Shown here: positions 41,242-42,306 of the stretch, piece by piece
Layout: each line of letters opens with the position of its first letter
Numbering within the stretch: the first letter of the stretch is position 1
From: JACQFZ01 sp045810625
GTDB taxonomy: Bacteria; Pseudomonadota; Gammaproteobacteria; Acidiferrobacterales; Sulfurifustaceae
Length of the DNA stretch: 42,306 bases
Direction: 5' to 3'
Assembly (NCBI GenBank): GCA_045810625.1
Contig: JBJMVQ010000032.1
Coordinates: 1-42,306, forward strand
Made by a program: the position numbers and the translations under genes
Notes under the pieces: generated by a model
The model's database searches: none
What the model saw: the letters and a program-made list of their open reading frames with translations, nothing else
Told to the model about the DNA's origin: nothing

Positions 41242-41750
41242 ATTCGACAATCGAGCGCCTGGCGGCGTGTTGTCGAAATAAAGAAAGGCGACCCGGCCAG
41301 CAAGAGTAGCGTGCGCCATGCGCACGACTAATCAAGTTACGAACAGGTAGGTTGGGGTGAGCGCGAGCGAAACCCAACCTATGCCGTTGCAGTTGCTGTT
41401 GTAGTTGCTGTCACCCCCTATGGCGCACGTCGCGCATCGTAGGGTTTGGGTGCTTTTCAACTGCCCCGTGCGGCGCGCCGAGCCGCGCAGCCAAGCAATC
41501 GCTGAAAGCGAGACTCTGTTCGAGCCCGAAGCGGGTGGTTTTCCCGCTCGGCGAGTTAGGCTCGCTTTCGCGATTGACGGGCGAAGCGGAGATGTCGCGA
41601 ATGCACTTAACGTGCGTTCGCGCCGCTGAGCGCCGCGCCACGGAGGGCGTGGCCGGGGTTGAGCGAAAGGTACGGAGTCGCGCCAGGGAAGGCAGGCACG
41701 GCGATAGAGAACAAATCGCGGCCAGCGCCGCCCGGGGTCGCCTTTCTTTT

Positions 41751-41786
41751 GGTGACTTTTCTTTGGCGAGACAAAGAAAAGTCACC
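41751..41786. repeat. GGTGACTTTTCTTTG palindrome, right
   Basis: GGTGACTTTTCTTTG pairs with CAAAGAAAAGTCACC around GCGAGA. It is the counterpart of 40971-41002 in the right arm. Confidence 0.75.
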
Positions 41787-41921
41787 TGCCCTGCTGTACA
41801 GGGACGTACGAATTTCGCGAGAGCGCATGGATGCGCGGAGCGATGGGTCAGCCACCCAGAAGTACATTTATTACTTCGACCATGCGCCCGATAGGCGCTC
41901 GACTTCTCACCCTCACCCTAT

Positions 41922-41944
41922 CCCTCTCCCTAGAAGGGAGAGGG
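41922..41944. repeat. CCCTCTCCC hairpin, right arm
   Basis: A hairpin module (CCCTCTCCC...GGGAGAGGG) that is the inverted counterpart of 40859-40881. Confidence 0.6.
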
Positions 41945-41954
41945 ACTAAGCGAT

Positions 41955-41985
41955 CCCGGATTTCGCTTCGCTCCATCCGGGCTAC
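41955..41985 (-). repeat. GTAGCCCGGATGG repeat, copy 3 (inverted)
   Basis: The reverse complement of copy 1, identical over the 31 bp. It forms the outer end of the right arm. Confidence 0.8.
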
Positions 41986-42046
41986 TACACGCTAACGAAT
42001 GAGTTGCGGCTGCTGCCCGCGGTGTGTATGGCACCCCTCACCCTAA

Positions 42047-42069
42047 CCCTCTCCCGCAAGGGGAGAGGG
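42047..42069. terminator. CCCTCTCCC hairpin at the end of the remnant gene
   Basis: CCCTCTCCC-GCAAG-GGGAGAGGG lies 19 bp beyond the stop codon of the minus-strand remnant at 42088-42303. It may serve as its terminator and is a third copy of the hairpin module. Confidence 0.5.
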
Positions 42070-42087
42070 AACGCGCGTCGCTACGCG

Positions 42088-42303
42088 CTACAGCCACAAC
42101 ATATATCCCGTCTCAAACCGATTCACGAGACACGGATGAAACGGCACCATGCGGATACGGTAGTACTGCAAGCCCGGGAGCGGCGGCATGAGGTCGAGCT
42201 GGAATTCCATTTCGCCGCTCGCGTTGTTCATCGCGGCCGGATTGAAGACGTGTGACTCCTGCCGAACGAACTCGCCGGCGTCGGATTCGGTTCCGATCAG
42301 ACA
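42088..42303 (-). pseudogene. C-terminal remnant of an alpha-glucan enzyme, perhaps GlgP
   Basis: On the minus strand a protein-like frame ends at the TAG at 42088-42090. It includes SHVFNPAAMNNASGEMEFQL and then YYRIRMVPFHP followed by FETGYMLWL, which looks like the closing beta-strands of an alpha-glucan phosphorylase or related enzyme (Y-x-x-R-x-x-P-x-H-P ... L-W). However, the frame has an in-frame TAA at 42304-42306, the window edge, and no start codon before residue 25. I read it as a truncated or frameshifted tail. The family assignment is tentative and mainly supported by the glycogen cluster beside it. Confidence 0.4.
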
Positions 42304-42306
42304 TTA

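Larger units (their letters stand above)
40815..41990. repeat. Non-coding element with long inverted arms
   Basis: The left arm (about 40815-41023) and right arm (about 41733-41990) are imperfect inverted copies with the same order of modules: GTAGCCCGGATGG unit, CCCTCTCCC hairpin, GGAGCGCC...GGGCGCAT segment, TAATAAAT, GTGGGTGG, GACTTTTCTTTG palindrome, GAAAGGC-CCCGG. The core has another GTAGCCCGG unit at 41211-41241. No transposase or other supported gene is inside. Confidence 0.65.

Noticed and set aside
40817..42069. CRISPR array
   Set aside because: The repeats are few, unevenly spaced, partly inverted and palindromic, with no constant-length spacers and no cas genes.

Overview
The window is GC-rich, densely packed bacterial chromosome. 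Its gene content points to a Beta- or Gammaproteobacterium (Burkholderiales/Nitrosomonadales-like). The pointers are an FDH3-type formate dehydrogenase with DUF3305/DUF3306 partners, an EpsA-like LuxR regulator, DUF6494 and DUF6505 proteins, sigma-54 promoters and short intergenic repeats. This placement is an inference from gene families, not a database match.

Layout. (1) 1-1668: a broken left edge with the tail of a YD-repeat (Rhs) protein, an intact 3-hydroxybutyryl-CoA dehydrogenase gene and a 5'-truncated lipoprotein gene. (2) 1699-13844: the formate dehydrogenase locus. A minus-strand pair (fdhD and a HTH/PBP-like regulator) diverges from a plus-strand series: DUF3305, DUF3306, a four-cluster Fe-S protein, a TorD-like chaperone, a small Tat protein, fdhA (Cys form), fdh3B, two tiny lipoproteins, the cytochrome b gamma subunit, then moaD and moaE. 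(3) 13896-17903: an ankyrin protein, a GNAT acetyltransferase, a Tat-exported Rieske-like protein, a DUF6505 protein, a methyltransferase and a gamma-glutamylcyclotransferase-like protein. (4) 17920-26649: a sensor kinase and sigma-54 response regulator divergent from tupABC (tungstate uptake), followed by mobA, mobB and moeA. (5) 27090-28117: an EpsA-like LuxR regulator and tRNA-Leu(CAA). (6) 28371-40784: a glycogen/alpha-glucan cluster (glk, DUF748, YihY, GH57 branching enzyme, DUF4912, glgA, glgC, a second GH57 enzyme, malQ). (7) 40785-42306: a repeat-built non-coding region with about 210-260 bp inverted arms, ending in a small remnant coding tail.

How the genes fit together. TupABC brings in tungstate. 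MoaD/MoaE, MobA, MobB and MoeA serve pterin cofactor synthesis. FdhD, the TorD-like protein and probably the DUF3305/3306/Fe-S proteins mature the enzyme. FdhA/Fdh3B/gamma then oxidise formate outside the cytoplasm and pass electrons to quinone.

The most interesting signal is regulatory. Two places 18 kb apart, the fdhD/DUF3305 intergenic region and the region upstream of tupA, carry GG-N10-GC sigma-54 promoters. Each has a matching dyad (TGnGTC-N5-GACnCA) centred 101-102 bp upstream of its -24 GG, plus a weaker second site 31-32 bp further in. The fdhD side has its own divergent sigma-54-like promoter. A sigma-54 activator and its kinase are encoded beside tupA. I infer a local two-component regulon joining formate oxidation to tungstate supply, which I do not recognise as described.
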